From Nitrospirota bacterium (GTDB lineage: Bacteria; Nitrospirota; CAKKRA01; 9FT-COMBO-42-15), in the NCBI GenBank assembly GCA_023248415.1, contig JAHFEP010000054.1, forward strand, positions 1-14,994: a stretch of 14,994 nucleotides of DNA. Reading direction: 5' to 3'. Positions 12,734 through 14,994 of the stretch are shown here, one piece after another. Every line of letters starts with the position of its first letter. The stretch's first letter is position 1. The notes beneath the pieces were generated by a model, which ran no database searches, was not told the origin of the DNA, and was given only the letters and a program-made list of their open reading frames with translations. A program made the translations under genes and the position numbers.

Positions 12734-14628
12734 ACCTTTACACCTGTCAACGAGTTTAATCCCAGCCTCTCCAACGTCTCTTCCTTTGGAATCCCGTTTC
12801 TGTCCCATCCGTGCAGAGCATAATACTCATCAAGCGCCTCGTTAAATTTATCTCTATCAATCTTCAGATTTTTTGTATACTCATCAAGCCCATCATTCAT
12901 TATTAAAGGATTAAAATACCTCTCAGGAAGTGTGTCGTCCTTTCTTGTTATACCCTCTCTTACAAGGAACATCCTCTCTATTGTTGTTATCCGTTCGCCA
13001 GCATCAAAGACCTCATCAGCAGTAAGCTCTATCCCTGTGCCGAGCCTTATCAATTCAGAATAGACATCAAAATTCCATATACCAGGCAGGCAGTGGAATA
13101 ATATCAGCTTGCACATGCCCATTGCATCAAACAGCCCAAGATATGCCTCCCACCACCAGACAACCCTTCCCTTCCCCTTGTAGCCATGCGGATTCGGGTC
13201 AACAGGGCCGCCGTAGATTTCTTCAAGCTGCTCTGCCTTTAATTCAAATGCCTCCCAAGGACATCTGCTCCTTAAATGGTCTGCACCCCTCGTTGAAACT
13301 GCCATGCCAATTGCATAGGCAGTAAGAAATCTCAAATCAACCGGACACGACTGCGGCATATTTTTAATCCATGAAATATATCCTGCAGATTCCTTGCCAA
13401 ACCTCTTTACACATTCTTTGGCGCCATCAGCAAGTATATTGCCAAAGCCTTTTCTCTCTGCAATCTGCCTGATTATCTCCATAACAATATCTGCCTTGCC
13501 CCAGTTAAGCTCTATTCCGCCAGTGTCAGACTTTGTAATTATGCCGTTTTTATAAAGCTCTATTGACCATGCAATCATATTACCTGCTGAACACGCATCA
13601 AGGCCGTATCTGTTCAAAAGGTCATTTATCAATAAGACAGACTCCATCTCCCTGATTCCACACAATGGCCCAAGATTTCCAATTACACTGTATTCAGGCC
13701 CTTCACCTGATAATCCCTTATTCGGGCCGTCCTTTATCAGATACTTGTGCCTGCATGCAACTGTGCAGGAAAAACATGCATGCTTGCCATTGTAATATTT
13801 TGTTTTTAATGTCTCCGGAGATATATCTATATTGTCCGAAAACCTGCTTGAAAGGCCGTTGTATGTCCTTCCCATCTCAATATTATTGTTTATCACATCA
13901 TAGAGATGGCTTGTGCCGTATTTGCTCAATGCCTCTATGAGAAACTCCTTCTTCATTTTTTCATTTATATTTTTTGTAAACTCCTTAAAACCTGCATGGT
14001 CATGGGTTTCAATCTTCAGCGTTCCTTTTACAACCACTGCCTTCAGCTTTTTTGAACCCATAACAGCGCCCATGCCAGTCCGGGCAGCAGCGCCCTTTTT
14101 GCCGTGCATAACACAGGCAAAGCGGACAATGTTCTCTCCTGCAATGCCTATGCAGAGCATCTGCGCATCCTTGCCATATTCCTTTTCTAAGGCATCCCTT
14201 GTCTCATGGCTGTCTTTGCCCCAAAGATGCTCTGCATCCTTTACCACTATCTTATTATCAGTAACCTCAAGATAAACAGGGGTATCAGCCATCCCCTTTA
14301 CCATCAGATAATCAATGCCTGTCCTTTTCATCCCAGCGCCAAAATGGCCGCCAATATTTGCATCGCCAAGCAGGCCTGATTCAGGCGACTTTGCAGAAAT
14401 AGTTGCGCGGCTCGTTGTCGGACCTTGTAAACCTGTTAACAGGCCATTGCCAATAATCAACGGGTTATCTGGGCCAAGCGGATTAGTCCATTTATCCGTA
14501 TTCGTATAAAGGAGATAGCTGTTTACACCCCTCGCTCCAATGAACATGGTAACAATCTCAGAAGGGATGTAGCCATAGCTGACAGTCCTCTTTGTTAAAT
14601 CAATATGTGCAATCTTTGGTCTAAACAT
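12730..14628 (-). CDS. Aldehyde:ferredoxin oxidoreductase family, tungsten/molybdenum bis-pterin enzyme
   Basis: A 632-residue AOR-family enzyme from the ATG at 14628, close to the usual 600-630. N-terminal domain: HIDLTKRTVSYGYIP, GARGVNSYLLY, NPLIIGNGLLTG and GGHFGAGMKRTGIDYLMVKG, typical pterin-binding segments. The [4Fe-4S] ligands are the CxxCxxxC in HACFSCTVAC plus a distal Cys in DAMGMCK. The middle also shows the family segments RTGMGAVMGSKKLKAVVVKG and GLDACSAGNMIAW. Such enzymes interconvert aldehydes and carboxylic acids with ferredoxin, in anaerobes. A longer form from a TTG at 14658 is possible, but it overlaps the upstream gene and lacks the family start; AAGGG precedes the ATG. 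It overlaps the ketopantoate-reductase-like gene. Within the polyketide cluster it may make an aldehyde or handle an aryl acid; this is inference. Confidence 0.92.
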   Translation of the reverse strand: MFRPKIAHIDLTKRTVSYGYIPSEIVTMFIGARGVNSYLLYTNTDKWTNPLGPDNPLIIGNGLLTGLQGPTTSRATISAKSPESGLLGDANIGGHFGAGMKRTGIDYLMVKGMADTPVYLEVTDNKIVVKDAEHLWGKDSHETRDALEKEYGKDAQMLCIGIAGENIVRFACVMHGKKGAAARTGMGAVMGSKKLKAVVVKGTLKIETHDHAGFKEFTKNINEKMKKEFLIEALSKYGTSHLYDVINNNIEMGRTYNGLSSRFSDNIDISPETLKTKYYNGKHACFSCTVACRHKYLIKDGPNKGLSGEGPEYSVIGNLGPLCGIREMESVLLINDLLNRYGLDACSAGNMIAWSIELYKNGIITKSDTGGIELNWGKADIVMEIIRQIAERKGFGNILADGAKECVKRFGKESAGYISWIKNMPQSCPVDLRFLTAYAIGMAVSTRGADHLRSRCPWEAFELKAEQLEEIYGGPVDPNPHGYKGKGRVVWWWEAYLGLFDAMGMCKLILFHCLPGIWNFDVYSELIRLGTGIELTADEVFDAGERITTIERMFLVREGITRKDDTLPERYFNPLIMNDGLDEYTKNLKIDRDKFNEALDEYYALHGWDRNGIPKEETLERLGLNSLTGVKV

Positions 14629-14639
14629 ATGACCCTTTT

Positions 14640-14888
14640 TTATTCGTACCTCTTCCAATCAAACCCTGCCTTCTCCAATGCAGAGAGCATGTCTGCCTTG
14701 AAAACAGCAGGCGTTTCTGATAAAAATCCCTTTACAACATCTGCCTCCTCAATCTGCGATGCCCCCCTCTCACTTGCAAGTTTCTCTGCCTTTCTGCTAA
14801 CAAGTTTTTCTGCCATCTTTCTGTGAAAGAAAGGAATAATACTCAGCATCGCCTTAAACTTCTGCTGTGTTTCATTGTGCCAGTCCAT
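14640..14888 (-). CDS. Small PCP_red-like protein (resembles the C-terminal domain of protochlorophyllide reductase subunit B)
   Basis: An 82-residue, mostly helical protein. Residues about 3-55 (W, then IPFFHRKMAEKLVSRKAEKLASERGASQIEEADV) resemble the PCP_red domain (PF08369), which forms the C-terminal tail of the light-independent protochlorophyllide reductase B subunit and also occurs as stand-alone small proteins in non-photosynthetic anaerobes. No chlorophyll genes are present, so a pigment role is unlikely. It ends 11 bp before the aldehyde oxidoreductase ATG, which suggests a partner or assembly protein for that enzyme. An AGGAGG six bases before the ATG supports the start. The resemblance is moderate. 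Confidence 0.65.
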   Translation of the reverse strand: MDWHNETQQKFKAMLSIIPFFHRKMAEKLVSRKAEKLASERGASQIEEADVVKGFLSETPAVFKADMLSALEKAGFDWKRYE

Positions 14889-14899
14889 AAAATTCCTCC

Positions 14900-14994
14900 T
14901 TATGAAAAATACTCCTTCATTGCCATCAATATCTTCTCCAAATTCTTATTGTGCAGCCTTTCAAAAATAAATCTCCATGCAAGCTTATTAAAAT
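14900..14994 (-). CDS. C-terminal end of an unrecognised gene (cut by the right window edge)
   Basis: A reading frame enters from the right edge and stops with TAA at 14902-14900. It encodes about 30 residues (ending LEKILMAMKEYFS), basic and helical, with no family signature. It is supported by its position: the stop lies 11 bases before the next gene's ATG, with that gene's AGGAGG site in between, as in the other tight junctions of the operon. No function can be assigned. Confidence 0.5.
   Translation of the reverse strand, partial: FNKLAWRFIFERLHNKNLEKILMAMKEYFS

Noticed and set aside
12734..12808. Twenty-five extra N-terminal residues on the ketopantoate-reductase-like protein
   Set aside because: The segment before MKIAIMGAGAIG overlaps the AOR gene and matches no family start; the ATGA overlap supports 12733.
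14640..14888. Light-independent chlorophyll synthesis gene
   Set aside because: Only the short tail-like domain is present, without the nitrogenase-like part or any bch/chl neighbours.

Overview
The window looks like a chromosomal piece of an anaerobic, Gram-negative-type bacterium. Supporting signs are a tungsten/molybdenum aldehyde:ferredoxin oxidoreductase, two Cache/PAS-type HD-GYP receptors, a periplasmic binding protein, GC content visibly below 50 %, and several short palindromic intergenic repeats of a kind common in Nitrospirota and Desulfobacterota-like genomes. The phylum is inference; there is no rRNA or other marker here.

Left part (1-5210), signalling. A 4-base-overlapping pair on the minus strand encodes a DUF534-type periplasmic binding protein and a Cache-HAMP-HD-GYP receptor that runs off the left edge. 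Across a 429-bp divergent region lies a second HD-GYP receptor on the plus strand (4-helix sensor, HAMP, two PAS domains). The divergent region holds good sigma-70-like promoters for both directions, a long leader, and a 12-copy CTTAT microsatellite.

Middle (5211-5960). A VapBC-like toxin-antitoxin pair (RHH antitoxin, PIN toxin) has two matching inverted-repeat operators over its promoter.

Right part (5973-14994). One long minus-strand gene cluster, probably an operon, reads right to left: an unknown gene tail, a small PCP_red-like protein, an aldehyde:ferredoxin oxidoreductase, a ketopantoate-reductase-family enzyme, two paralogous TIGR04076-like small Cys proteins, a ketosynthase with intact Cys-His-His (KS-alpha), a second ketosynthase with Ser-Asn-Asn in the same positions (KS-beta/chain-length-factor-like), an acyl carrier protein, a PF04199 cyclase-family protein, an SRPBCC aromatase/cyclase-like protein, and a flavodoxin-fold FMN reductase with an iron-sulfur-flavoprotein-like Cys motif. 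Together this is a minimal type II polyketide synthase (KS-alpha, KS-beta, ACP) with two candidate cyclases and an anaerobic redox set. No ketoreductase of the SDR type, acyltransferase, PPTase, transporter or regulator is visible, so some functions must come from outside the window or from primary metabolism. The probable output is a small, perhaps aromatic, polyketide; that is inference.

The operon has two kinds of junction: tight ones (ATGA overlaps, gaps of 3-12 bp) and four wide ones (75-192 bp), each filled by a different repeat or hairpin element. No tRNA, rRNA, CRISPR array or IS transposase was seen.
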